Positions 54,545-62,210 are shown, numbered from the stretch's first letter. The stretch: DNA of 64,000 bases from Rufibacter psychrotolerans (GCF_016924645.1 NZ_JAFFJV010000001.1:522211-586210), one strand, 5' to 3'. Program-made: numbers and translations. The notes: generated from the sequence alone by a model not told the origin.

Positions 54545-54556
54545 GCAATCGATTGC
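54545..54556. promoter_or_regulatory. LacI-type operator upstream of uxaA
   Basis: Perfect palindrome GCAATCGATTGC, extended as GTGCAATCGATTGCGCA, 22 bp upstream of the uxaA start. Minus-strand -7-like box TATCTTGC (54557-54564) abuts it with TTTC 19 nt further upstream, so the operator position fits repression; the promoter boxes are weak. Confidence 0.82.
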
Positions 54557-54786
54557 GCAAGATATCAATATTTACGAGATATTGAAAAAATCTGAATCAT
54601 TTCTTGCGAAAAATTAAAGAATTTTAATGGAGCTGGACCTTTGGCCGGTGGGGTTTCCATTTTGGGAAATCAAAAGTGCCCCAACCCAGCGGCTCTCTAC
54701 CCAACAGAAAAGCAGTCTCCGCCTCCATTTAGCTTCAGGCTGCATCTTGCGGTTTCCTGCTAAACCTTCCGGGCCCCGAAAAAATT

Positions 54787-54834
54787 CCAGCCGTTTCGGG
54801 GCCGTCTTCCAAAAAACGGCCCCGAAACGGCTGG
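54787..54834 (-). terminator. Terminator of the oxidoreductase formed by an extended 36-bp palindrome (copy 23)
   Basis: Core 54793-54828 (GTTTCGGGGCCGTCTT to CGGCCCCGAAAC, 15 of 16 paired) lengthened by CCAGCC/GGCTGG. On the minus strand it is followed by AATTTTTT, 40 bp after the oxidoreductase stop. Confidence 0.85.
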
Positions 54835-54873
54835 GCTCCTGGTGGGCTGGGGTTGGCTTGCCGGCGGGGGACT

Positions 54874-55863
54874 CTACCTGCCCACAATCTGGTCCATGAC
54901 CCAGGCGGTGCGGGCCCCTGATTCGCCTGGGCTGGGGCAGGTGCCCTGGCCGGTGAGTTCCTCCACGATGGTCTGGATGAACGGCTGCTGCACGTGGGCG
55001 GGCGGCGGCAGGAAGAACTCCTGGGTGCCTTTGGCGGTCTCCAGCCGAATGGGCTCCTGGGCGAAGGACGGAAAGGTAATACGGCCCTGGCTGCCGATGA
55101 GCTCGGTCTCGTCTTTGAACTGGGCCGGGGCAACGGTAAAGCACCAGCTGCCGGTGCCCAGCGCGCCGTTCCTGAACCGGAACTGCCCGGTCACCAGATC
55201 CTCGGCGGGGTAGAGGCCCGCCTGGTTGGCTACCTGTCCCGAGGCCGCGGTAATTGGCCCCAACAGAAAATCAAGGAAGTCCAGTTGGTGCGAGGCCAGG
55301 TCAAAAAAGAGGCCGCCCCCGGCCACCTCGGGCCGTACGCGCCAGGGCAGGTCCTGGGGGTTGAGGTTTAGCTGCGCCGGATGGAACAGCCGCACGTTCA
55401 CCAGCCGCACCTGGCCAATGGCGCCGCTGTCTACCAGCTCCTTTACTTTCAGGAACGAGGGCAGGCACCGCCGGTAGTAGGCCACAAACAAGGGCACCCG
55501 GGCCGCCCGGCAGGCCTGCACCATCTCCTGGCACTGCGCGTAGTTCAGGGCCATGGGCTTCTCCACGTACACGGGTTTGCCGGCGGCCGCCACCTGCAGG
55601 GTGTACGCGGCGTGGGAATCGGGCGGGGTGGCAATGTACACGGCGTCTACCTCGGGGTCCTGGATGAGCGCCTGGGCGTCATTGTACCACTTGGGCACGC
55701 CGTGCCGTTGGGCGTAGTCCCGGGCCTTTTCGGCGTTGCGCCGCATCACGGCCACCAATTGGGAATTGGGCACTTTCTGGAAGGCCGGGCCGCTCTTTAC
55801 CTCGGTCACGTCGCCGCAGCCAATGATGCCCCACCGGATGGTCTTGGTCTTTTCTTCTGCCAT
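54874..55863 (-). CDS. Gfo/Idh/MocA-family NAD(P)-dependent oxidoreductase
   Basis: Cytoplasmic sugar oxidoreductase of unknown substrate. The N-terminal Rossmann fold has WGIIGCGDVTEV, followed by YIATPPDSHAAYTLQVAAAG and the EKPMALN motif (catalytic Lys) near residue 98. The C-terminal domain has GGLFFDLASHQLDFLDFLLG, which carries the second catalytic His. 329 residues. It lies upstream of uxaA on the same strand, but the gap to uxaA holds a terminator, so a link to the uronate pathway is only suggestive. Confidence 0.88.
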   Translation of the reverse strand: MAEEKTKTIRWGIIGCGDVTEVKSGPAFQKVPNSQLVAVMRRNAEKARDYAQRHGVPKWYNDAQALIQDPEVDAVYIATPPDSHAAYTLQVAAAGKPVYVEKPMALNYAQCQEMVQACRAARVPLFVAYYRRCLPSFLKVKELVDSGAIGQVRLVNVRLFHPAQLNLNPQDLPWRVRPEVAGGGLFFDLASHQLDFLDFLLGPITAASGQVANQAGLYPAEDLVTGQFRFRNGALGTGSWCFTVAPAQFKDETELIGSQGRITFPSFAQEPIRLETAKGTQEFFLPPPAHVQQPFIQTIVEELTGQGTCPSPGESGARTAWVMDQIVGR

Positions 55864-55962
55864 TGCTCAGTTGCGGGCTGGTCTTGTACCCCGCTGCTTA
55901 AAGTAAGCGGGTTTGGGGCAATATCTGAGGCCTGCCTGCTTTTTTCTTGTAGTATTCATGCC

Positions 55963-55998
55963 GTTTCAGGCCTGTTTTACGGAAAACAAGCCGTTAAC
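55963..55998. repeat. 36-bp intergenic palindrome, copy 24
   Basis: GTTTCAGGCCTGTTTT, centre ACGG, right arm ending GCCGTTAAC; 12 of 16 pair. The left arm is identical to that of the perfect copy at 43742, and only the right arm has drifted. Confidence 0.82.
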
Positions 55999-56014
55999 GC
56001 GCGCAAGCTTACGC

Positions 56015-56646
56015 CTAAGGGGCGCTAAGTAGCTGCAATTCTTTTGCAAGGTTCTGGCGGGCTTGTTCCTCTAATTGCGTCTGGAAGTAAGGGGTTTTGA
56101 AAATGGAGTCTTGCAGCAGGAAGTGGCGGAGTACTTTCCTTCGGCCTAGGTTGTACAGAAAATCTGGGTAAAGGCTGTACTCTTTCCTGATCTGTTGGCT
56201 GTAGAGGAGGTAGTCTTCCCAGGGAGCCCCATAATGGACAGGTCAGCATCCAGAAGGAAGTTGAGGTCTGGATGGGAACCGGCCTGGTGGGTTTTGGTGG
56301 CCATGATCATCTCTGTGACCAGGGTTGTTTCTGGATAAGGTACTCCCAGGTGAGATAACCGCTCTTGCGCCAATTGCGCACTCTTCTCTTCATTGTCTGA
56401 GCGGGCGGCACTGTACACGGCGTCATGGTAGAAAACGGCCAGCCTGACCAGGGTGGGCGCGGTTAGGTGGTTTTCATGGGCTTGGGTTAGGCGCAGCAGG
56501 GCGGCTATGTGGTGAAAAGTATGGTAATGCCGGCTGGGGGAGGAGTAGGCGTTCAATAACTCCTGCCATAACCGGTTGATCAGATACTGGTGACTTGAAT
56601 AGCGCGAAGCGGTTTGCTGCCAGGTTTGCCAGAGGGATGGTTCCAT
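56015..56646 (-). pseudogene. HD-domain metal-dependent phosphohydrolase, frameshifted
   Basis: Frame 1 (56646 down to about 56231) reads an HD-superfamily protein: MEPSLWQTWQQTASRY, RHYHTFHHIAALLR (HH motif), RLAVFYHDAVYSA (HD motif) and LLDADLSIMGLP. It then runs out of frame. The next frame continues APWEDYLLYSQQIRKEYSLY, ending QNLAKELQLLSAP at 56015. Adding one C to the CCCC run at 56227-56230 restores one frame of about 210 residues, the usual length. Either a real -1 mutation or a sequencing error in the homopolymer. Function unknown; related proteins are predicted metal-dependent phosphohydrolases. Confidence 0.82.
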
Positions 56647-56651
56647 GGAAT

Positions 56652-57284
56652 TTATCTGACTATTGGCCGAAGGGTGACTTCCAGAGCCGGGTCCTCCTGG
56701 CGTGCCGGTATTTCCTGTGTCTCGTAGCCGGGGTGGGAAACTACTACCACAACTGCAGTGGTCTGGAGGGGCAGGCGAAAGGCTCCGTTGGCGTCTGTGA
56801 CAACCCCGGTAGAGGTACCGCTGTGCCTGACGCTGGCCCCGGCAAGGGGAAGCCCAGCGGCATCCAGGACTTTGCCCCTCAGGAGCCAGGTAGCTTCTGC
56901 GGTAGCGGCGGGTTTTCCGGCTTGCCGGCGTTGGGTAGGGTCAAAGTAATGGTGGTACACCACCTCGCCCAGCGCGAAGAGCAGCACCAGCAGCACGGCG
57001 GCCGTTTGCCAGACCGGCCACTGGAAGGCCTTGCGCTTGCGTTTTTTCTGGGCCAACAGGTTTTTTAAACGCCCGCGGGTCTCGCGCACGGCGGTTCGCA
57101 CCCGGGCGGGCGGCGAAAGGGCCAGGCCTTCTACCAGGTCTGAGCAAAGTTCGCAGGACAGGAGGTGCCGTTCCACGGCTTGGGCAAGGGGAGCGGGTAG
57201 GTCCCCGGCCTGGTACCGCCGCAGCAACTCCAGCGAAGGATGCTCGTCTGGGCCCCAGTCTTCGGGAAGGTTAATCCTGCTCAT
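56652..57284 (-). CDS. Anti-sigma factor with zinc finger and C-terminal CarboxypepD_reg-like domain
   Basis: Membrane-spanning regulator of the adjacent sigma factor. The cytoplasmic N-terminus (residues 30-50) has the anti-sigma zinc motif ERHLLSCELCSDLV (His-x3-Cys-x2-Cys). After a basic stretch (LLAQKKRKRKAF) a transmembrane helix spans about residues 92-114. The periplasmic C-terminus (about 135-210) is a beta-sandwich of the carboxypeptidase regulatory type, RGKVLDAAGLPLAGASVRHS and DANGAFRLPL. 210 residues. Overlaps the sigma gene by 14 bp. The domain also starts SusC proteins, suggesting a cell-surface signal, which is inference. Confidence 0.85.
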   Translation of the reverse strand: MSRINLPEDWGPDEHPSLELLRRYQAGDLPAPLAQAVERHLLSCELCSDLVEGLALSPPARVRTAVRETRGRLKNLLAQKKRKRKAFQWPVWQTAAVLLVLLFALGEVVYHHYFDPTQRRQAGKPAATAEATWLLRGKVLDAAGLPLAGASVRHSGTSTGVVTDANGAFRLPLQTTAVVVVVSHPGYETQEIPARQEDPALEVTLRPIVR

Positions 57285-57858
57285 AGTTTTTGTTCATGTA
57301 GATTTTAAGGTTGCGTTTGCCGTTCTGGATGTAGCTTTTCACCTGTCCAAGGTCGTATCCGGTCAGGTCGGCCACTTCTTTGTAGCTTTTCTTCTGTAGG
57401 TAAAAAAGCTCCAGGCAGGCGCGTTGTTCGGGGTTCAGGAGGCGGAGGCCCTGGTGCAGGAGCTCCAGCTCTGGTTCGGGGCCGGTTTCCTCAAAAGAGG
57501 GCAGAAACGCGGTTTTCTCCACGCGGGGCAGGAGCTGCTCGTCTAAGGGGGCGGTGGTGTGCTGCTTTTGGGCCCGCAGGTGCATGAGGCAGTAGTTCTT
57601 GGCCAGCACGTGGAGCCAGCTTTTGAAGTTGGTGATCTCGTGTTTGTGCAGGGCGGTGATGAGCAGCTCAAAGATGTGCATGGTGGCGTCTTTGCTCTCG
57701 TCCTCGTCCTTCAGGTATTTGAGGCACACCAGGTACACCATCTCGGTGTAGCGCTCAAACAATTCCCCCACCAGGGCCACGTCGCCGGTCGCCCGGTACT
57801 GCTGGATCAGGTCCAGGTCCGGCGGCGGCGTGGGGCGGGAGAAGAGCTTGAGAAACAT
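57271..57858 (-). CDS. ECF-type RNA polymerase sigma factor
   Basis: Alternative sigma-70 factor, 195 residues. Region 2 spans about residues 20-95 (LVGELFERYTEMVYLVCLKY and ATMHIFELLI); region 4 spans about 130-185 (LNPEQRACLELFYLQKKSYK, EVADLTGYDLGQVKSYIQNG), giving the helix-turn-helix for the -35 region. Translationally coupled to the anti-sigma gene by a 14-bp overlap. The regulated genes are not known; the unusual TTTG/TAnnTTTG promoters seen here are those of the primary sigma. Confidence 0.92.
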   Translation of the reverse strand: MFLKLFSRPTPPPDLDLIQQYRATGDVALVGELFERYTEMVYLVCLKYLKDEDESKDATMHIFELLITALHKHEITNFKSWLHVLAKNYCLMHLRAQKQHTTAPLDEQLLPRVEKTAFLPSFEETGPEPELELLHQGLRLLNPEQRACLELFYLQKKSYKEVADLTGYDLGQVKSYIQNGKRNLKIYMNKNYEQD

Positions 57859-57976
57859 GCGGCGGCGTGGCGTTAAACGTCAATAAAGAAACAGATAAAT
57901 ACTCACCCTCAAAACAGCGGCAGCACTTTCTGCCCCTGTACCCCCATGATGCAGGCGCCGCCCAGATTGCACACCG

Positions 57977-58012
57977 GTTTTTGGTGTATTTTTAAGAAAA
58001 TGCCCTGTAAAT
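57977..58012. repeat. 36-bp intergenic palindrome, copy 25 (degenerate)
   Basis: GTTTTTGGTGTATTTT to GCCCTGTAAAT, upstream of the sigma gene. Retains central TTTTTAAGAAAA. Pairing is weak and the end is T. Confidence 0.55.
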
Positions 58013-58055
58013 CGCCCCTGGTTAAAGTAAGTTTTTGATTATCAGGCCTAAAAAA

Positions 58056-58105
58056 AGCGCACGTTTCAGGCCTGTTTTCGCAAGAAAAGGCCTGAAACGT
58101 GCGCT
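58056..58105 (-). terminator. Terminator of the UspA gene formed by an extended 36-bp palindrome (copy 26)
   Basis: Core 58063-58098 (GTTTCAGGCCTGTTTT to AGGCCTGAAAC, 14 of 16 paired) lengthened by AGCGCAC/GTGCGCT. In the minus direction it is followed by six to seven T, 21 bp beyond the stop. It is the clearest case of the repeat doubling as an intrinsic terminator. Confidence 0.9.
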
Positions 58106-58125
58106 ACGGGGCCGCAGGCGTTCCC

Positions 58126-58968
58126 TTATTTTTTGTGGTGCAGCACCAGGAGGGGCAGGAACGTGTGGGCGGCAATCTGTTGCAGGTGGTCCCGGTGGAA
58201 GGCGGCCAGCCAGAAGCTGCGGGCGCGGCAGCCCACCACCAGCAGGTCGGCCTGCTGCCGGAAGCAGAACTGGAAGATGCTCTCCTCGGTGGACGAGTGG
58301 ACCTCCACGTGGGCCGACACCTTGGGGCAGGGCAGGCGTTTGTGCAGGAGGGCCAGGCCCGCCTCGGCCTGCTGCCGGGCGGCGGGCGAATCGTCGGGCA
58401 GGGTGTGCAGCAGCTGCAGCTCGGCCCCGAAGTAGGAGGCCATCTGGCACACAAAGCTCATGTCGGTGAACGATTCGCCTTTCAGGTCGGTGGCGTACAC
58501 AATCTTGCGGGGAGGGGCGAAGGAAACGTGCGGCGGCACCAGCAGCACGGGGCAGGGCGCTTCCCTGAGCAGGTAGGCCGTGGCCGAGTCTTCAAACCCT
58601 TCCTGGAAGCCCTCGTGGCCCAGCACCAGCAAATCGGCCTGTTCCTCCCTGGCAACCTGCAGGATAGAGGTGGTGGTGATGCCGTATTTGATCTTGCTCT
58701 CATAGTACACGGGCGCCTCGTGCTCCTGCCGCAGCAGGCGCTCAATAAGGGCGTCTAGCTTGTCTTGCTGCTGCTGCCGGTAGGCGGGGTCCTGGATGGC
58801 CTCTACAAACGGAACGGCCTCATAGGGGGCCAGCTCCACCATGACGGGCTCATACACGTTGTGGAGCAGCACCACGCGGGCCCCCAGCCGCTGGGCCAGG
58901 GCGTCTGAGTAGAGGAGGGCGTTTTCTGAGCACGCTGAAAAATCGGTGGGGCAGAGAATGGTTTCCAT
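58126..58968 (-). CDS. Tandem UspA-domain universal stress protein
   Basis: Cytoplasmic stress protein of 280 residues with two UspA domains (about 1-147 and 150-280). Domain 1 opens METILCPTDFSACSENALLY and contains DLLVLGHEGFQEG; domain 2 opens RKIVYATDLKGESFTDMSFV and ends ADLLVVGCRARSFW. The glycine-rich ATP-binding motif G-x2-G-x9-G-S/T is poorly kept in both, so it may not bind ATP. Role in stress survival is family knowledge; the trigger is unknown. Transcribed alone. Confidence 0.88.
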   Translation of the reverse strand: METILCPTDFSACSENALLYSDALAQRLGARVVLLHNVYEPVMVELAPYEAVPFVEAIQDPAYRQQQQDKLDALIERLLRQEHEAPVYYESKIKYGITTTSILQVAREEQADLLVLGHEGFQEGFEDSATAYLLREAPCPVLLVPPHVSFAPPRKIVYATDLKGESFTDMSFVCQMASYFGAELQLLHTLPDDSPAARQQAEAGLALLHKRLPCPKVSAHVEVHSSTEESIFQFCFRQQADLLVVGCRARSFWLAAFHRDHLQQIAAHTFLPLLVLHHKK

Positions 58969-59143
58969 GGCGTAGGCTTGTTTGGTGGAACTTGGAACGG
59001 CTTTCTTTAATATACTGAAAATTAACGCAATAAGGTAGGGTTGCCCTGCTTATTTAAGGCCCAACAACTTTGGGTCACCCGCTTCTGCCAACAGAGTGCC
59101 GGGCAAGGGGCAGCTTTGCCAGGACCAAAGGGCAACAGAGCCT

Positions 59144-59179
59144 GTTTTAAGGGCTTTTTCCCGAAAATAGCCCCTAAAC
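59144..59179. repeat. 36-bp intergenic palindrome, copy 27
   Basis: GTTTTAAGGGCTTTTT, centre CCCG, right arm ending GCCCCTAAAC. The GGGC/GCCC stem is shifted by one base. Lies 132 bp before the first DUF421 gene. Confidence 0.72.
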
Positions 59180-59310
59180 GCCGGGCCACTCCGGGCGAAA
59201 GATTTCCTGTTTCTGGCCGGCCGCTGCATAACTTCTGAAAAAACTACCGTATTAAATCGCTTAGAATCAGGGTAACTCTGTTGAACAGACTACCCGTATT
59301 GCTGTAGGGT

Positions 59311-60000
59311 ATGAAAAAAGAAGAGATATATTTCCCAGACTGGCAGCGCCTGTTTATTGGCAATACTTCCTGGGAGTTTATGGCCGAGGTGCTGCTGCGT
59401 TCCATCATCATCTTTGTCATTCTGCTTATTGTGCTGCGCCTCATGGGCAAGCGCATGAATGGGCAGCTCACCATTTCGGAGTTGGCGGTTATGGTTACCC
59501 TGGGCGGTATTGCCTCGGCTCCCATGCAGTTGCCCGACCGCGGCATCTTAATGGGGGTGGTGGCCCTGGTCTGTGCCTTGGTCTTTCAGCGGGGAATCAC
59601 GCTTTTTGCCTTCCGCAACCACAAGGTAGAACTGCTCACCCAGGGAGACATGAGCATGGTGCTGAAAGAAGGCGTGCTGCGGATTGAGGAGATGGAGAAC
59701 TCGCGCCTGTCTAAAGACCAGGTGTTTGCCGCCCTCAGAACGCATAACATCAGCCATCTGGGACAGGTGAAAAGGCTGTACATGGAGGCCTGTGGCCTGT
59801 TCAGCATTGTAAAGGCCCAGGACCCCAAACCCGGCCTGCCCATTATCCCGGTCAGGGACCAGGCCCTGCTCAAGTCCCTGTCCTATGACCAGGAGCAGCT
59901 TGCCTGCACCCGCTGCGGCTTGGTGGCCCCCACCAGCCAGGTAAAAGACAAGCCCTGTACCAACTGTTCGTGCAACGAGTGGATTCCTGCCGCTATCTAA
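59311..60000 (+). CDS. DUF421 (YetF-like) membrane protein with C-terminal zinc ribbon (copy 1)
   Basis: Inner-membrane protein of unknown function. The first ~105 residues hold three hydrophobic segments (MAEVLLRSIIIFVILLIVLR; ILMGVVALVCALVFQRGITL), followed by the DUF421 cytoplasmic domain (VLKEGVLRIEEMENSRLSKD, QVFAALRTHNISHLGQVKR). The C-terminus has two Cys pairs, CTRC and CTNCSC, that could bind one zinc, which is uncommon in the family as I know it. 229 residues. Its paralogue starts 9 bp downstream; both may form one complex. Confidence 0.85.
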   Translation: MKKEEIYFPDWQRLFIGNTSWEFMAEVLLRSIIIFVILLIVLRLMGKRMNGQLTISELAVMVTLGGIASAPMQLPDRGILMGVVALVCALVFQRGITLFAFRNHKVELLTQGDMSMVLKEGVLRIEEMENSRLSKDQVFAALRTHNISHLGQVKRLYMEACGLFSIVKAQDPKPGLPIIPVRDQALLKSLSYDQEQLACTRCGLVAPTSQVKDKPCTNCSCNEWIPAAI

Positions 60001-60009
60001 CCCCGCCTC

Positions 60010-60702
60010 ATGAGACCAGAAGATATTCAAATCACCGATTGGCTGCGCATCGTGTTGGGGGAGGCGCCCTGGAGTTTCCTGCTGGAGATGGTGCTCCGCA
60101 TTGCCTTTATCTACTTGGTGCTCATGCTGTCTATGCGCCTGATGGGGAAGCGGATGGCCTCCATGCTGAGCCGCACCGAGATGGCGGCCCTGGTGTCGTT
60201 GGCGGCGGCCAACGGAGTAGCCCTCATGGACCCTTCGCGCGGGCTGCTTCCCATTGTCCTCATTGCCGTGGTGGTGGTGGGGGTAGAGCGCCTTATTTCC
60301 TGGCGAAGCACCCAGGACGCCCGTTTTGAGCGCAAGGTCATGGACGACATGGACATCTTGGTGAAAGACGGCTGCCTGCAGTTAGACGTGATGGAGCGCG
60401 CCCGCATTACCCGCGAGCGGCTGTTTGCGCAGTTCAGGCACGAAGATATCTTTAACCTGGGCAAGGTGCAGCGCACCTACCTGGAGGCGAACGGGGCTTT
60501 CACCATCATGCAGTTCACCGATGAACGCAAGGGCCTTTCGCTGGTGCCCCAGTTTGACCAGGACCTGAAAGAGGAGCAAACCTACGCCCCGGCTACCTAC
60601 GCCTGCGCCAGCTGCGGGCAGCTGACCAAACAAGAGCAGGCCCCCCATCAGGAGTGCCCCACCTGCGGGCAGGCCGACTGGCACCAGGCCGTTGCTTCGT
60701 AA
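60010..60702 (+). CDS. DUF421 (YetF-like) membrane protein with C-terminal zinc ribbon (copy 2)
   Basis: Paralogue of the upstream gene, 230 residues. Hydrophobic segments FLLEMVLRIAFIYLVLMLSM, ALVSLAAANGVALM and LLPIVLIAVVVVG at the N-terminus, DUF421 domain with VMDDMDILVKDGCLQLDVME and ERLFAQFRHEDIFNLGKVQR, then CASCGQLTK and CPTCGQADW, two CxxC pairs spaced like a zinc ribbon. Starts 9 bp after copy 1. The order of domains is the same in both copies, so the ribbon was present before duplication. Confidence 0.85.
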   Translation: MRPEDIQITDWLRIVLGEAPWSFLLEMVLRIAFIYLVLMLSMRLMGKRMASMLSRTEMAALVSLAAANGVALMDPSRGLLPIVLIAVVVVGVERLISWRSTQDARFERKVMDDMDILVKDGCLQLDVMERARITRERLFAQFRHEDIFNLGKVQRTYLEANGAFTIMQFTDERKGLSLVPQFDQDLKEEQTYAPATYACASCGQLTKQEQAPHQECPTCGQADWHQAVAS

Positions 60703-61098
60703 GGAAACTCTGCGGAGAACCCCATTCAAAAAGGCTGCTCGAGAGCTATCAGGCTTTGGGGAAGCTTTTTATGGGGTAGGCAGTTTGCATTTGGTCAGGT
60801 GCGGAGTGAGCGCATCTCTGCGGCCAATCTAAAGGTTGGCATGTGGCCCTGGAAAGTGCATACCCCAATTGCGAAACAGTTGCTGGATTGACCTATTCGG
60901 CCAGCTTATTGCCTTGCCTTTGGTCCCGGCTGCCCTGCTTCTGCCAGGCTATGGTATTGGTTGACTTTCTTGAAGGTGGTGCCTGTCAGTTCCGGGCTGG
61001 TGTGCCATAAGTTTTCCTGAAGGGCTGGGTTATAAGAGTCGGCAGCAGACTTTGTTCCCTTTCCGTTAGAAAGAAATAAATGCCTTTTAACTTATTGA
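60703..61098. other. Region between DUF421 genes and the IS remnant
   Basis: About 400 bp with no open frame, RNA gene, 36-bp palindrome or operator that I can support. The right end is the break point of the truncated insertion sequence. Confidence 0.55.
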
Positions 61099-62082
61099 AT
61101 TCTTTTCCAGAACCGCAACCGGAAGTGGCGCCTGGAGCAGAACCTGCGACCGGGAGCCCACCACAAAGGCAGCAAGTGCACCTCCAACAAGACCCACTAC
61201 TCCCCCGTGGATCCGGACGCCCGCATCGCCGTCAAGACCGGCAAGGCCCGCAAGCTCTGCTACCTGGCGCAGCTCTCGGTGGATACTTCCCACCACACCA
61301 TCACCCACGTGCAGGCGGACTTTGCGGACAGGAAGGACAACCAGTGCCTGCCGAAGTTGCTCGGCGGGCTCACCGGCAGACTGCGGTGCTTGGGGCTAAG
61401 CTGCAGCCATATCCTGGCGGACGCGGGCTACTCCTCGGGGGAGAACTACGCCTTGTTGGAAGAGCAGGGCATGACGGCCTTCATCCCGCCGCACGGCACC
61501 TACAAGGGAGGGCCCGAGGGGTTCACCTATGACCGGGAAGAGGACTGCTGGCTCTGCCCCCAGGGCAAGAGGGCCACGTTCCGGAAGGTGAAGGTGGAGC
61601 CGAAGGGCAACATCAAAAAGAGGTTCTATCTCACCACCCGCAGGGACTGCAGGGGCTGCCCCCTGCGCGAGGGCTGCATCGGCAAGGGCCACGAGAAGAA
61701 GGTGGAGGTCACCTTCTACCGCGAGGAGTACGAGCGGGTGATTGCCCGGCTGAAAAGCCGCTATGGTCGAAAGATGAAAGGTCTCCGGCAGGCCACCGTG
61801 GAGCCCGTGCTGGGCACGCTCACCAACTACATGGGCCTGAGGAAGATCAACACCAGGGGCATCCAACAGGCCCAGAAGGGAATGCTGCTGGCCGCCGCGG
61901 CCTACAACCTGCGGAAACTGCTGCGCTTCACCCCAAAAACAAGGCAATCAGCGGTCATGGCCCTGCCCAGACCCTCTGCAGCCGCTTCTTTAGGCTTCTT
62001 TGGCCTTGAGAATCGGGGAGAAATTAAGAAACGAACGGAAGCAAGTAAAGAAGAGCTACTTTACTCAAGAGTTGTGCAACAG
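61099..62082 (+). mobile_element. Truncated IS1182-family insertion sequence
   Basis: Right terminal repeat AGTTGTGCAACAG at 62070-62082; its complement CTGTTGCACAACT occurs at 63880-63892 as the left end of a second copy. The left end of this copy is lost. Confidence 0.75.
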
Positions 62083-62118
62083 CTACCAATGTTAGCCCTT
62101 GTTTTTCTTTTGTGGTGA
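61099..62118 (+). pseudogene. IS1182-like transposase, 5'-truncated
   Basis: The frame is open from 61099 but starts mid-gene, with ILFQNRNRKWRLEQNLRPGA before the first GTG at 61207. DDE-type features follow: CTSNKTHYSPVDPDARIAVK, HILADAGYSSGENY (second catalytic Asp region), the Cys cluster CWLCPQGKRATF and CRGCPLREGC, and GLRQATVEPVLGTLTNYMGL (catalytic Glu region). The ~150-residue N-terminal domain is missing, so it cannot make active enzyme. The frame runs through the right terminal repeat at 62070-62082 and stops 36 bp outside. Confidence 0.82.
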
Positions 62119-62135
62119 CCGCACGGTTTTTTTCT

Positions 62136-62171
62136 GTTTTTGGCCTTGTTTTCCAAAATGAGCCCGAAAAC
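62136..62171. repeat. 36-bp intergenic palindrome, copy 28
   Basis: GTTTTTGGCCTTGTTT to GAGCCCGAAAAC; 12 of 16 pair. Immediately outside the IS remnant. Confidence 0.78.
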
Positions 62172-62210
62172 AGCTTGCCGAGCGCACTATTTAAATTTTG
62201 CCTTCCGTCC

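Noticed and set aside
60703..61098. Search for a tRNA or small RNA in the gap before the IS remnant.
   Set aside because: No cloverleaf, hairpin with T run or conserved motif was found.
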